DNA from: Paragorgia papillata
Taxonomy: Eukaryota > Cnidaria > Anthozoa > Scleralcyonacea > Coralliidae
Direction of reading: 5' to 3'
Assembly: GCA_035771165.1 (NCBI GenBank)
Contig: JAWNZC010000319.1
Span: 1,190,501 to 1,254,500, forward strand
Length of the DNA stretch: 64,000 nucleotides
In this document: piece after piece, positions 13,995-26,800 of the stretch
Layout of the letters: each line of letters opens with the position of its first letter
How positions within the stretch are numbered: the first letter of the stretch is position 1
Made by a program: the position numbers and the translations under genes
Notes under the pieces: generated by a model
The model's database searches: none
Told to the model about the DNA's origin: nothing
The model's input: only the letters and a program-made list of their open reading frames with translations

Positions 13995-14335
13995 ATCATG
14001 TCCCCCCACCTGTCTTCCATCATCTCCCCCACCTGTCTTTCGTCATCTCCCCCACCTGTCTTCCGTCATCTCCCCCCACCTGTCTTCCGTCATCTCCCCC
14101 CACCTGTCTTCCGTCATCTCCCCCCCACCTGTCTTTCGTCATCTCCCCCACCTGTCTTCCGTCATCTCCCCCACCTGTCTTTCGTCATCTTCCCCCACCT
14201 GTCTTCCGTCATCTCCCCCACCTGTCTTTCGTCATCTCCCCCACCTGTCTTTCATCATCACCCCCACCTGTCTTCCGTCATCTCCCCCACCTGTCTTTCG
14301 TCATCTTCCCCACCTGTGTTCTGTCATCTCCCCCA
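13995..14335. repeat. 23-bp minisatellite, short allele (unit 2)
   Basis: Same 23-base unit as in unit 1 but about 14 copies, with more ttccgt/tttcgt variation. The flanks on both sides align with those of unit 1. Confidence 0.95.
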
Positions 14336-15990
14336 TCCCTTATATATCTTCTTTCAAAGTTAACCGAACTCACACTTTAACATGATGGTGACCTGGAGGA
14401 TAAAAATCCAAGATTTTGTCGTCCACACATTCATTCTAAACAATAATTATGATACAACGTCATCTAAGTAGAAATAAAAACTTTTGAAGCTCAAAAGAGG
14501 CCCAACAACAACTCGGTACTCACACGAGCCTCAAGCTAGCGGTCAACCATCTAAGTTCTTTTTAAATTTCGAGAAACCATTTTTGGTGTGGTGAAATTTT
14601 CAAATAAAGGGACTTTTTGGTGAAGCAGAATTTTCGAGCAATACGATATTTCAATAAAAAATATTTTGGTTGAATATTTCAGTTTTGGGGAACTCGTAGG
14701 TAGGCCATCCAAGGACCATAACGCGTTTGACCGAATTTAACTTACGGTCTTATTGTTGTGAGGGGCAACGATCTACAGCAACCACAACCCCAGTGTGTTT
14801 TATATTTTCGTATTTAAACATTAACTGGTCAACGAATGTTTTCTATTATATACTAGAAACTATAAAACACACGCTATTCTGTACCATCAAATCTTTTCTA
14901 TAAAAAAAATACTATTCAGAAAACGAAAAGGCTTGTTAATTTTAGGGACCTTTTCTGAGCAGAAACAGAAGATTTTATTGGTCTTAAACTGTTTTCCTAC
15001 GTTGCGAGAATTTTACAAGACAGATTTACAAATAAACCTTTTTAAGTTTATCACTAGACCTACATTGTATACCTGAAGAAGACTTCTGAACTGACAATCT
15101 TTGCTGTTTTTTCTTCTTTCACGGTTACACGTAGACTGCACCAACCTCGATGTGGTTCCTGATCAGTTTTCAAAGAATTAGCAGTTTGACGGGCGGTGAG
15201 TTGTATTTATATCAATTAAACTGTAATCTATATATGTCAATCATATTTTGTTGAGTAAACTGTGAATTACTTTGTGTTGATTCATAGAGTCAGCTAGTTA
15301 AATAAGTCGGCTATAGTCAATTTTTACTTAAATTTTATACGTTATTAGTGTTTTCAGCTTGAGTTGGTAAAGTATTTTCTTATGTTTTTGCTGTACAAGC
15401 TGTCGTAAGTTAAATTTCGTAAATTTAGTTTCATAATAACGCTCGATGAAGCCAAAAGTCATCGCTCTCTCAGGTTCCAGAAACTTCTCTCCACCAAATT
15501 TCTTACAGACACGAGAAGATTATGAGATTTTTGAGAACTATTTTTATATAATAAACAGAATACATGAATGCTTGGAAATTTAAAATTTATTTCTCGTGTT
15601 GACCAAGATGTAATATTTCCTAAACGAGTTGGAGTGTTTTACCAGCTGGGGTTACAAACATTAGACTAAGTATACATGTTGATACGGAGTCTGTTTATGC
15701 TTTCTCAGTTACCAAAATATTTTAAAATACAGGTTAACAATGTACCCCTAAAAAGAGAGACAACTTATAAATCTCAGGTGTAGTTAGTTAGTGGACCTTA
15801 ACTTTTATTTACAAGCATTTATATGTATTTTATATTATTGTAACACGACTCCCTGGAAGACCATGTAAAATGAAGCGATACCGTGCTTTTTAAATAAAGA
15901 TGATGATGATGATGAAGAGGATAATGAAAATCACGAGGCCGTTAACCGAGTAATTTTCATTGTTCTCGAGTGTTTGTAACCCCTGGTTAT

Positions 15991-16216
15991 AAGCCCTAAT
16001 CAAACGAGAACGCAAGTCATTGCAAGTTGGCAGTCACGCTATCTCAGCCAGCCGCTCTGAATAGTTTCCCGAAAATATCATGTACCGTGACAAAGTTAAA
16101 CCTTGTTTAAAACACTCATGAAACCTTTATTTTGTTAATTTGGGTGTTCGAACGACCGCCACAGAAATTCTGTCTGCCAACTTGCGATGACTTGTGTTCT
16201 CGTTTGATTAGGGCTT
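15991..16216 (+). mobile_element. 225-bp MITE (AAGCCCTAATCAAACGAG termini), copy 1, unit 2 only
   Basis: aagccctaatcaaacgagaa at the left and its complement at the right, with inverted repeats of about 37 bases. The interior is non-coding. A second copy lies inverted at 17726-17947. The matching region of unit 1 lacks it. Confidence 0.85.
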
Positions 16217-16720
16217 AAAACACGATACACGAGTTTATGAAATAGCTTCTCAATCGTCAGTTAGTGCATAGCCGCTTATGAGTGTATAATCAATTCATAG
16301 TAAGTTGTGCAAACAACATTTCTGGTTTCGTAACATCGTTTTAAGTTTTCTATCTAGTTCGCCTTCCATTATCTATGTTTAAACAGCAGTGTCAACCTAG
16401 ACATTTTTGTTCTTAAACCCAACATTAATTTTAATTAATTCCCAACAAAAATAATCAAAACATTTTTTTGTTTAGTTTAGATTTTCCAGCTGTCTTCTAT
16501 TGATTTGTATCATATATATATACATATACATATATGTATATATATATATATTTCTAAAATTCATTAATAATTCATGAGGAAAACACAAAGAAAAATCATG
16601 AGCGTATCGGATCTATATATGTGATATAGACTCGCTCTAAGTTTCTCGCTGGTTTTTAACGGCTGAGATAAGCTTAATTTTCAAATTTACTACGCCAATG
16701 AACGTATGAAGTGATTCTTT

Positions 16721-16829
16721 TTAGAAGCCATTTAAAAACCTTGCAGTACGGGCTTTATCGGCTCTAAAACACTCTTCTATCGCCTCGTGTTTTATATCCG
16801 ATAAAGCCCTCCTGCGCGGTTTATAAATA

Positions 16830-16860
<31 letters not shown>

Positions 16861-17037
16861 AGCTTAGCAGAAAGTGCAGATACTCTCTGCAATTTTTTTT
16901 TCTTGGAATTTAGATTTAAAAAAAAACACATTTAAAGTATTAAAATTGGATTGGTTCTTGACTTTTTTTTGTCGCTGGATTTTTTCTGAACATTAAATCG
17001 TCTGGCATTAACCAGAATAAAATACGAAAAAATCTGC
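16721..17037. repeat. Remnant of a third duplication unit
   Basis: 16721-16855 repeats the unit start (hairpin and TA-rich stretch), and about 17003-17035 repeats the ctggcattaaccagaataaa segment found at 1207 and 11090. The roughly 1 kb between them in units 1 and 2 is replaced here by about 150 bp of unrelated sequence. This is best read as a third, mostly deleted unit. Confidence 0.75.
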
Positions 17038-17046
17038 TTAGAAAGA

Positions 17047-17700
17047 GTGAGATGTTCCCTGGGGATTATTTATTTATCGTTACCTTTCACTGGTCAGCAT
17101 TTTCTCCAAATTCGAACGCAATTAAAAAAACTACTCAATTCTGCTTATCCTCAAATTAGCATTAGGTTTGTAGCTCGGCCTTCTCTTCGCCTTTTTCATT
17201 TCTTTTCGTTCAAAGACCGGATTCCTGTTTCTTTGAGATCGCATGTCTTGTGTAAATTTAAGTGTCAAAGCTGCGGAGCTTTGTATGTGGGTGATACACA
17301 CATATTTTTTTATTGGGGGAAAATGTCAATTGGGGCGATAGTCCTGTTTTTCTCCCAGCCACTATGTTACTTGTTGTATTCATGTGATATAATGTTGTGG
17401 CAAACCAAATAAAATATGGTCTTATATGAAACCACTCCACATCTGCACACACGCGTTTCCGAACACATGGGAATTTCGGCCCTTACTGGCAAAAAAACTC
17501 GCTAGTCCACCCCGTGGTAATATTCTTTCCCATCATCATGAGACGGGGCATCCTATTTCTTTTAGTGATTTTAGTATAATATTTCTTCCTGCTCTTTTGA
17601 ATCTGAGCTTCTTTTACGCGAAAGCCTATTAATTAACAAACTTAAACCTCATCTCAACGGCAATATTGGATCAGCACCTCTCTACTTATTTTAACTTTCT
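17047..17700 (+). pseudogene. Second-type GIY-YIG retroelement fragment, interrupted
   Basis: Reads LPFTGQHFLQIRTQLKKLL, a VARPSLRLFHFFSFKDRIP segment, then CKFKCQSCGALYVGDTH, and after a gap HTRVSEHMGISALTGKK, SHHHETGHPISFSDFSII and LINKLKPHLNGNIGS in shifted frames. This is the zinc-binding linker and GIY-YIG domain of a different, Penelope-like lineage from the one at 206-835. The frame is broken at about 17299-17437 by unrelated sequence and by later shifts. Confidence 0.65.
17299..17437. mobile_element. Insertion interrupting the GIY-YIG fragment
   Basis: About 130-140 bases of unrelated sequence split the fragment between ALYVGDTH and HTRVSEH. It contains a tattgggggaaaatg...atggtcttatatg segment. 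No terminal repeats are obvious, so its nature is unknown. Confidence 0.5.
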
Positions 17701-17725
17701 CTTACTTCCTGACACCTTCAATGTT

Positions 17726-17947
17726 AAGCCCTAATCAAACGAGAACGCAAGTCATCGCAAGTTGGTAGTCAGAATTTCTGTGGCGGTCGTTTGAACACCC
17801 CAATTAACAAAATAAAGGTTTCATGAGTGTTTTAAACAAGTTTTAACTTTGTCACGGTACATGATATTTTCGGGAAACTATTCAGAGTGGCTGGATGAGA
17901 TAGCGTGACTGCCAACGATGACTTGCGTTCTCGTTTGATTAGGGCTT
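17726..17947 (-). mobile_element. 225-bp MITE (AAGCCCTAATCAAACGAG termini), copy 2
   Basis: Inverted relative to 15991-16216, with the same terminal repeats and interior. It sits immediately 3' of the GIY-YIG relic. Confidence 0.85.
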
Positions 17948-18117
17948 TACCTCACTGCCTAACCTATAATTAGCTTGTAATATGTATTTTTAGTTCTTTA
18001 TTTTGATTGGTCTATATGTATGTAATTATAATTCCGTTTATTATATCCTGTAAAATCATTATCTCTGATAATAATTATCAAAATAATAATAATAATAATC
18101 AAAATAATAATAATGGA

Positions 18118-18547
18118 AACTTTATTAATGATTTTTTTTCTAAACAAACAATTGTAAATCTCACTCATCGAGGTAATTTACAATCGACTATACTTGAATC
18201 ACAACTAAGCTACTTAAAAACTTAAAAGTTCAGTAAGTCAGGATTCGTCCATTCCTTATTTCTGCAGCAAAAAATATAATAGGTTGTTCTGATGGCAATA
18301 GATATCATTTTTCTGACACAATAATTTTGATGCTGCACATCAACTCCTACATCGTTTAACATTGCTATAAAGGAGGTACATTCTTTTGCGAAAACACCGA
18401 GTGAACTAATCGAGAGATTGACAAATTTAACAGTGCTAAAGTGTTCACTTTGTTGTCTAACTATTTCTTCATATTTGGCTTTTTTGCGCTCTACGTTGTT
18501 TTGAAGGTTGGATTCAAATCCCACGGTAAGTTCGACTATATATAGAC

Positions 18548-18548
<1 letters not shown>
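18118..18548 (-). pseudogene. R4/Dong-like retrotransposon 3' end, copy A
   Basis: The minus strand encodes FESNLQNNVERKKAKYEE...VKFVNLSISSLGVF, matching the extreme C-terminus of copy B, then a 3' UTR ending in tttccattattatt. It is 5'-truncated and bounded on both sides by AAT/TAA repeats. Only the end of the endonuclease region remains. Confidence 0.7.
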
Positions 18549-18646
<98 letters not shown>

Positions 18647-18655
18647 TTAATAATA
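18549..18655. repeat. (AAT)n microsatellite between two retroelement copies
   Basis: More than 30 AAT triplets, ending in aatattaataatattaataa. It is directly the 3' tail of copy B on the minus strand and the 5' boundary of copy A. Confidence 0.95.
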
Positions 18656-19717
18656 TTAATAATGGAAACTTTATTGAAATACTTTATATATATATATATA
18701 TACAATTATAAATCTCACTAATTATTTTCTTAATACAAAAATTTTGGTGTTTTTTATCAAGACCTATAGATCGTTTAACATCTTCAAAAAGGTACGACAT
18801 TCTTTTGAGAAAACACCTAAGGAACTGATTGATAAATTTACAAATTTGACAGTTTTAAAATGTTCCTTTTGCTGTGTAATTACATCCCTGTATCTTGCTC
18901 TTTTGCGATTAACGTTAGTTTGGAGATTAGATTCATATCCGACGATATCAAGGATATAGAGACAATCAGTGGAAATGGAAAGAAGCACATCTGGGCGATA
19001 CGTTTCACCAGTTATTATTGATGGGCTCTTATATCCAGGAAGATCAACGAAGAGATTAGAGTTGTTGACAGGTTGTAGCGTTTTTGCAATAAAGTTGAGA
19101 ACAGAGTCATGTCTCCATGTAAATTGTGGAAGGTACGATTGGCATCCAGCAACTACATGTAGGAGGGTTTCAGGGTTTAAGCAAAAGGAGCAATCAGAGT
19201 TCGACATTATTCCCATTTAGTAAGGTTTTTGCGGGTGGGAAGAGAGTTATTGATGTAACGGATGGTAAAGTTATAAATGTTCTTTGGTAAGTTTGATTGA
19301 GATTTAGACCATATGCTGTTTAGTTTCGACAGTGAGAACTTGATGACGTTAGAGAAGAAGGTGCCTTGGAGAACCAGATGTTTCTGAAGTTTGTTCTCTT
19401 GTCTGGAGTTGAAACTTTTAAGAACTTCCTTTGTCGAGGTGTAAACGTCATATTGAATGTTTGTATGGTCACATGTTGATTTCCAGAGATCTTTTATGGA
19501 ATCATTTGGAGAGTTTCTTAAGGCGTTACGAAGAACTGTTTGGCACTGAGTAAACGTGATAGATGGAGGGTAGATATTTAGACCAAACTTGTTACTGGTA
19601 AGGTATACATTACTTAAAGTTCCTGATACAGGTATTTCAAGCCAATTACGTATGTATTTGTTAACTTTTGAATCCATGTAATCCATGAGGTAACGACTAT
19701 AAAGTAGAAGTTTGTTT

Positions 19718-19719
<2 letters not shown>
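18656..19719 (-). pseudogene. R4/Dong-like (RLE-type) retrotransposon 3' portion, copy B
   Basis: Minus-strand frames 19686-19207 and 19216-18764 join with a one-base shift near TKW/MGIMS. The second frame has a C-x2-C-x7-H-x4-C zinc knuckle, then YRPDVLL and LYILDIVGYESN with a following RKRARY, the order of the restriction-like endonuclease at the C-terminus of R2/R4-type non-LTR elements. No reverse transcriptase core remains because the copy is 5'-truncated at the TAA array. The 3' end shares ggaaactttatt with copy A. Confidence 0.72.
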
Positions 19720-19784
<65 letters not shown>

Positions 19785-19786
19785 GT
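19720..19786. repeat. (TAA)n microsatellite at the 5' break of copy B
   Basis: About 22 TAA triplets followed by degenerate tagtaattaataattataat. With the arrays at 18071-18117 and 18549-18655 it brackets each retroelement copy. Confidence 0.95.
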
Positions 19787-19950
19787 AATTAATAATTATA
19801 ATATAATATTCGTTATTTTCTGTTTATAAGACTTATAAAATATCAGTATTTATTATATAGATTTTTTATTATCAGTATTTATTATAGATTTTCCAAAGGC
19901 TTTTTGCGATGCCAGTTATTTAATCTTATGCAGGATAGGTTTTTCTTTCT

Positions 19951-20463
19951 TAGTTTATTCATGCATAAATTATCTTTGATATGCCGCTGTTAATGTATAG
20001 AGCGTTTTCACTCGCGTGATCGGTGGCCCCATTGGGGTGGTGAAACAATACGAAATATTTGAATAAGAAAGAGCTAATTCCCATACCGTACACCAATATG
20101 GCCGCCATTTCATTGTTTTGGTACACCAATATGGCCGCCATGACGTCAGATGAAAACGCTCTATACGTTATTGACCTTGCATATTAAATGACTTACTATA
20201 TCGCTTTAAAACTACGTCTAGAATGCCATTTTTTTGTCAAATAAGTATAGTGACCGAGTAAGTAAATAAGCGTAGTGACCGAGGATAAGGTCACTAACCG
20301 ACTTAGTTTATTCATGACACAGACGATATTTGTCGTTATTTAACAAAAAAATGATATTCTAGACGTAGTTTTAAAGCGATGTAGTAGGTCATTTAATATG
20401 CAAGGTCAATAACCTATTTATTAACTGCGGCACATCAAAGATAATTTATGCATGAATAAACTA
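19951..20463. repeat. Large foldback with a MITE inserted in its left arm
   Basis: Left arm tagtttattcatgcataaat and right arm atttatgcatgaataaacta are inverted. Pairing continues through ttattgaccttgcatatt and aaaactacgtctagaatg to the centre around 20260-20290 (ccgaggataaggtcac). The left arm alone is interrupted by the MITE at 19996-20165. Confidence 0.85.
19996..20165 (-). mobile_element. 170-bp MITE, copy B (inside foldback arm)
   Basis: Reverse-orientation copy of 8004-8173, with the same tatagagcgttttca termini and internal duplicated cggccatattggtgtac blocks. Its absence from the right arm of the surrounding foldback shows that it inserted later. Confidence 0.85.
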
Positions 20464-20884
20464 ACGATAAATATCGTCTGTGTCATGAATAAACTAAGTC
20501 GGTTATTACTTATTACCCTCAGGGTTAATAACCAGCGTAGTGACCTTGGTTTCGGTCACTAGAAAATATTTTTTCAAAGGCTCCGCCCTAAAGTCCAGGC
20601 CGACCCACCCTTGCCTTAGCCTGCGAACCCGAACCCTTGCCCTCTGGTCATTAAATTACTGTAAGATCTTTGTTTTTGCTCAATAGATCCACAGTTAATA
20701 ATAGATCATTCTCTAAGTTAGCCAATCAAATCGTAGAGTGATGTATAAACTATAAATACTTCAGAGAGATATAAATCCAATAATCGTCGAAATATTATAC
20801 GGTTGTATATAACTAGAAAAGTGGTGTTGCACAACTACTAACTGAATACTTTATTTTGGACTTTACTCGTAAACATTGGTCAAG
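20464..20884. other. Upstream region of the SLC1-type gene
   Basis: No coding region or repeat family recognised. Contains ccgaccacccttgcc-type GC patches and caatcaaatcg; promoter and 5' UTR presumably lie here. No convincing TATA element was identified. Confidence 0.4.
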
Positions 20885-23800
20885 ATGAGAGTAACAAGGT
20901 ACTGGTCTTCCTTCCTAAACTTCATCGGACAACATCTTATCTTGGTGCTCATTTTAATTGGCGTTGTCTTGGGCTTCATCCTTGGTGTTGTTCTCCACGA
21001 TACAGTTCAATCGTCAACGAGTCCTCCACCAAAAGAATACGCTATGCTTCTTGCTTTTCCTGGAGAGATTCTAGTTCGAATGTTAAAATTGTTAGTTCTT
21101 CCTTTAATCGTATCGAGTGTTCTCTTGGCCGTCGCTGAACTCGATGCTAAACAAGCCGGGAAAATGGGTCGTCGAACTTTACTTTATTACCTTACTACAA
21201 CAATTTTGGCGGCGATCCTTGGTATAGTTTTGGTTGTAAGTATAAAACCCGGTGAGGCGAATACGAAGCCAACAAAACCTGGAGAGGGAGTCATTAAACC
21301 ACTTGATTCAGTTCTCGATTTGATTCGGTAAGTTTTACTTCTATACTGTATCCTAATTGAAATGAACATTCCGAACTTACGTTGCAATGTTCCGAACTAC
21401 GTTGCGACGTAGATACAAATTTAAGTCGGCAATTTGTTTCTGCTTAACCAAGTATCTATTATTTTATTCTATACAACAAATAATCTTCTTTTTACCAAAG
21501 GAATTCAATTCAAAGCTCATTAAATTCGAACTTCACGACGAACTTCACAACGAACTTCGCGAACTTCCGTACCACGCAACCTTCCAACGAATGTTGACAA
21601 ACGAATTTCTAAAGCAAGCTGAAACTGACTATAATAATTGGCCACCTAAAAAAAAAAAGAAGCTAATTTGCTACAAAATAAAGAACTAATTTGCTACAAC
21701 CTTGTTACATTTAATATTGCTACATATTGTTGCAAAAATTGTTGTAAAAAATGTTGCTACTTTTTTCGAATGTTGAACAATTAATCAATTCCGTTTGATA
21801 GGCAAGTTCGCGGTGTAATCAATCAGTTTGGTTTATTACTTGGGCTACCGCAGGTGACCCCAAAAAAAACAATATAAGACTCGTCGCGATATTGCCCCAG
21901 CAGGCTTTGCGAAACCAAGATTTCACTTTCATGGCGAGTTCTCTCTTGAACGAAGCTTTTCTTGCCATTTTATCGATGTTTTTGAATATTTCCACGACAT
22001 TTCTTGGCACACTACCCAGTCGGACTGTCAGCGAATCAAGGTGTATTAAAAATAATTGGAAACTTTAAACTGAAGGACGTCATAAGGACGTCAGAGAATC
22101 ACGTACCCATAGATACTGTATCGCGTGTTGTATTACATTGGAAACGTGTGTTTTAAAACATGTTTAAATATTTTCTATTTGTCCGAATTTAAATAAATTC
22201 TATATCAAAATGTTTGCTTGAATTTGCCGAATCCGACACTAGGTTTTGTCTACTAAATATATTAGATCCGTTGTTTAATTTTCCGAAAAACGGCCTTGTT
22301 TACATTTATACTATTAGCAACCCTTCGGCGCTTCCTGCACCGCAGCAGTTCATATAAAGCCTCAATCTCGTTCCCAGAGCCCACGTTCCCAGAGCCCACG
22401 TTCCCAGAGCCCACGTTCCCCACCCAGGAAACGAGAGACTCTGGGATAATCCGTTTCACATCGATATTTCATTGGCTGATGAACACAGTGAACTCTATAT
22501 AACTCTTCTTCCGGATAACAAGAATCCTGTGATGGCGTGAACGGATTATTCCAGAGTCTCTCGTTTCCCGGGTGGGGAACGTGGGCTCTGGGAACGAGAT
22601 TGATAAAGCCTGGTTTCCATATAGCCCTAAGAGTCGGCGGCATGTCTGCGGCAAGGGGCAATGGTCCAATCACATACAGCTTTTTATTGCTGGCTAATTC
22701 AACACTGTCTATGATTGGACCATCACCCCTTACCGCAGCCAGGCTTAAGACCATAGATTCTATTTGTGAAAATCTATGCAATTATGCATTGCCATTGTCA
22801 TGTAGTCTTGCTAGAGTACACACATGCAGGGTACACACACACTTGCTAGAGTACACACATTTTATTAAGTTCGGTTCACTGAATTATAAAGTTTGACGTT
22901 TAACCGTAGTTAATATAGTTTAACTTAAAGCTTGTTTGACAAGTACATGTAGTTGAAATATTTTAAGATTAAAATAAGATCAGCTTGTCTATGATTAAGC
23001 TACGAAACTGTGCTATAGAATATGCTATGGAATATCCAATAAGAAATTGGGACAGATTCTATAGAATATTCTGTAGGATTTAGAAATCCTAGCTAGAGAA
23101 TATTCCATCATGGGATCATGCCATAGGCATTGGCTGGTTTTACACCCAGAAATTCTGACGAAATAAATAAAGTTCAAACTTAGCTCTTGACCATCCAATT
23201 TTATAACTCCTAACTCTTTAATATGTTACACTACTCTACAAGTTGCATTTTTTGTCATTTTTACAGAAACTTATTTCCAGATAATTTGGTCGATGCAGCT
23301 TTTGTTTCAGTAAGAATATTTGTTATTCACTATTTTTATATTTACATAATAACCTTTATAAAATAACATTTTGAAAAAGCAAGCGATGATTGGTTAAAAG
23401 CTGTGTTTCTATAACTCTATGGAAAACATGGATGGATTATGCCATGACATGCTAATTAAAGGTGATACAGAAACACTATTAATGCCATCAAACGGAATCC
23501 AATACGCCATCGAATTGTCGAATGAGCATTACACCACTGTGCCCAGGATGTCTAAGGGTTCTCCCTTTGATGATTAAAAATGTCTGGTGTTAGATAGACT
23601 AAAACAATAAAGGGGTAATTTTTTTAGCAGGAATGGCTGGGTTAATCTTGCATAATTTGTTTTACTATAATTTTGTTGTAATTAACCCTTTATTGGCCTG
23701 GTCTCCAGGAGCTCTCCCCTTGACGAGTAAAATCATCTGGTGTTAGCCAAAGTAAAATAATTAATAAGTAGACAAGAAGTAACTGGCCAGTAAAGGGTTA

Positions 23801-26800
23801 AATAATACAGTAAATAATATGTTTTTAAAAAAATATAATTTAAAGTGCTTGTGTCATCCTCAGGGACTTTACATATTTATTCTAATTGGAACATTCTGAG
23901 AAGATTCATGGATTTTTTTTCCTGTTAAAGTTGACGGAAGTGACGTCGAAAGAGGAATTTGTCTCTATGAAAACCACTTTACAGATTCCTCTTTTTACGT
24001 CACTTCCGTCAACTTTAATGGCCAAAAAATCCATGAAGATGAAATTTTCACCTGAGAAGATATATTACAAATCTTCTCAGAATGTTCCAGTTAGTATAAA
24101 GTCCCTGAGGATGACATAGGCACTTTAATTCGAGTGATTTATTCATGATGATGATCATCATTATGATAATCATCATCATCATCATCATTATTATGATTAT
24201 CATTATCATTTTTGCATTTTCTTTGTGAATTAGGTGAAAACAAAATATAAAGCTACCCCAACAAACTACTCTTTTGAAGAAAGTGCTGTAGGATCAAACT
24301 CTTCACCAGCAACCATGTATAAAATGTTAACATCAAAGCAACTCAATCCTTGGAAATTTACCTCCGATAAAAATGCAACACAGATTAGTATGAAAGTAAT
24401 TTACGAGTATGATGGTATTCAGAAAGTTTCTGGAACAAATATATTGGGTTTGATCATGTTTGCTGTGGTGTTTGGAGCAATCCTTGGGCAGTTAGGAGAG
24501 ACTGGCATTCCAATGGTGATCTTTTTTAAAATTTTGTTAGAAGTTATAATGAAAATTGTGACATTTGTCATATGGTAAGTTTGGGTCGAGCTGAAATTTC
24601 AGCCCTTTTTTATAATGATTTTTCATAATGATTTTTCATAAAAATGTTTAATTTTGGTAATTAAACTTTGGGGATCAGATACCCACATTACTGCCATTTG
24701 CAAGCGACCGATAGAAGAGAGATTTTTTTCATGTTTGTTTACGTTTGAAAGTTGCACGTTTCACCAGAAAACATTGAATGTTTAAAAACAAATCAATCAA
24801 CTTGCAGTGTCATTTTGACAGGTTTCTTTGAACTGACGCCGCAAGTTGATTTATTTGTTTTTAAACGTTCAACGTTTTCGTGTGAAACGTGCAACTTTCA
24901 AACGTAAACAAACATGAAAAAAATCACTCGCCTAATGGTCATTTACAAATGGCAGTAATTGGTGACCCCATATTTTTATATCTATGTGTAATTATCGTAC
25001 ACCATATATTTATAAATAAATAAACTTGACTGGTTTTTACTTTAAACCAGATGTCTTAAAATGTTCAATTTTACTGTCTTTGATTTTTAGGCTTTCTCCT
25101 ATAGGAATTTGTTTCTTGGTTTGTGGAGCAGTTGTGAGTGCACCGGATATTATTGGTGTTTTTAAATCCTTAGGGTTGTACATTGCAACTTGTGTTAGTG
25201 GTTTAATAATACATTCCTTTTGTGTTTATCCACTATTGTACTTCTTGTTCACGAGAAAAAATCCTATCAAGTTTTTTTTTGGTATGATTGAGGCTGTTGT
25301 GACTGCATTTGGAACATCTTCAAGGTAATAATTAAGTTACCTAACATAATTATTTCAGTTTTTGGAAATAATTAATTATTGAAAGTAAATACCACCATCA
25401 TTCCACAAGCTGCTCTCAACTTGACCATGTACAGTAGCTAGCTCAGTTCATAGAGCTATATTGGACTAGTAAATCCAAGGTAATGTAGGCAACTGGGTTG
25501 TGGGTTGGAATCCAATCATGGTTGATTTTACTCAGGGTACAGGGTTCTGCCCACGGTGGCGGCGCACGGCGCCAGGCACTCGCGCTAAAATGGACCCTTC
25601 CACCTGGCACTCTAAATATGCAATAAGAAAACCCCATGTGTTGTATTTTTTATATATCTTTTAATTAATATACATCATTTTGTATTTTTTTGTCCTTGGT
25701 GAATTTTTTTTTTATTGAAACAATATTATTTGGTGAAATTCAGACTTGTGATTCGGTGAAATACGATATTCCTTCAAAGCCAGATTGGATTGTCTGATAC
25801 TTGGGTATAGCTTTACATAGAGAATTTTTCATGCTGTATATTCTAGCATGCCCTAGCATGCATATAAATATATAATAAATACCTAAGTACTTAATACTTA
25901 TAGTAATATTTAGTCTGACAAAATTGTGAGACACATGATGTGGCTTAAAGCTGTCCCAGAAATAATTATTCCATTTAATGAAACATTTTCTGACTTTCTC
26001 ACTGTTTTATTTTTAGCGCTGCCACCCTTCCAGTCACAATCTCATGCATGGAAAAAAATAATAAAATTAGTCCAAAAATTACAAGATTTGTTCTGCCAGT
26101 TGGAGCAACTTTAAACATGGATGGTGGATCTTTATATGAGGCAGTCACAGCCATTTATGTTGCCCAGTTGAATAACTATGATTTAACATTTGGACGAATT
26201 CTACTGATTTGGTAAGGTGGCTACAATGATGTACAGTAGTAGTTATTACAGTGATGGATCCAGCTTGATCTGGTAGGGGGGGTGCTGAGTGAGTGAAGTG
26301 AGATCAGGCCTGCGGCGTGGGGCGTGACCGAGGCAGGGTGGAGCGCCGCTGAGGGAGCTACGGCAGGGGTCTGGGGACACAGCCCCCAGCAGGGTCCAGG
26401 GGCCGAGCTGGTGATGGGGCTGGGGGGTGAAGCCTGCCAGAAAAATTTTTTTTATACCTATTAATATATGAATCATATATCCATGAATCATATGATAACT
26501 ATGATACCTAATACCTAGTCCTTGGCCAAGGTCAGGGGGTGTGCACCCCTGCACCCCCTGTAAATCTATCACTGAGTTATTAGAGTTATAGTTAGATTTA
26601 GAAGGTTAAACACACATTTGACTTTTTGGGGGCAGACCTGACAAATGCACTTCATGGTACCATCAACAACTGAAGTGAATGCATTGCATATTTAATTTAT
26701 GAATATCTTGGCTTGTCTTAGAATTCCTTCTTATTAAAGTTTTAATATAATATTGTTTTAGTATTGTTGCAACGCTGGTGTCTATGGGAGCTGCTGGGGT

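Noticed and set aside
21819..22010. 63-residue minus-strand ORF in SLC1 intron 1
   Set aside because: No recognised motif, no splice context, average composition; consistent with chance.
25433..25620. Functional tRNA gene
   Set aside because: A- and B-box-like sequences exist, but acceptor and T stems do not pair and the B box has a mismatch, so it is called a SINE or relic.
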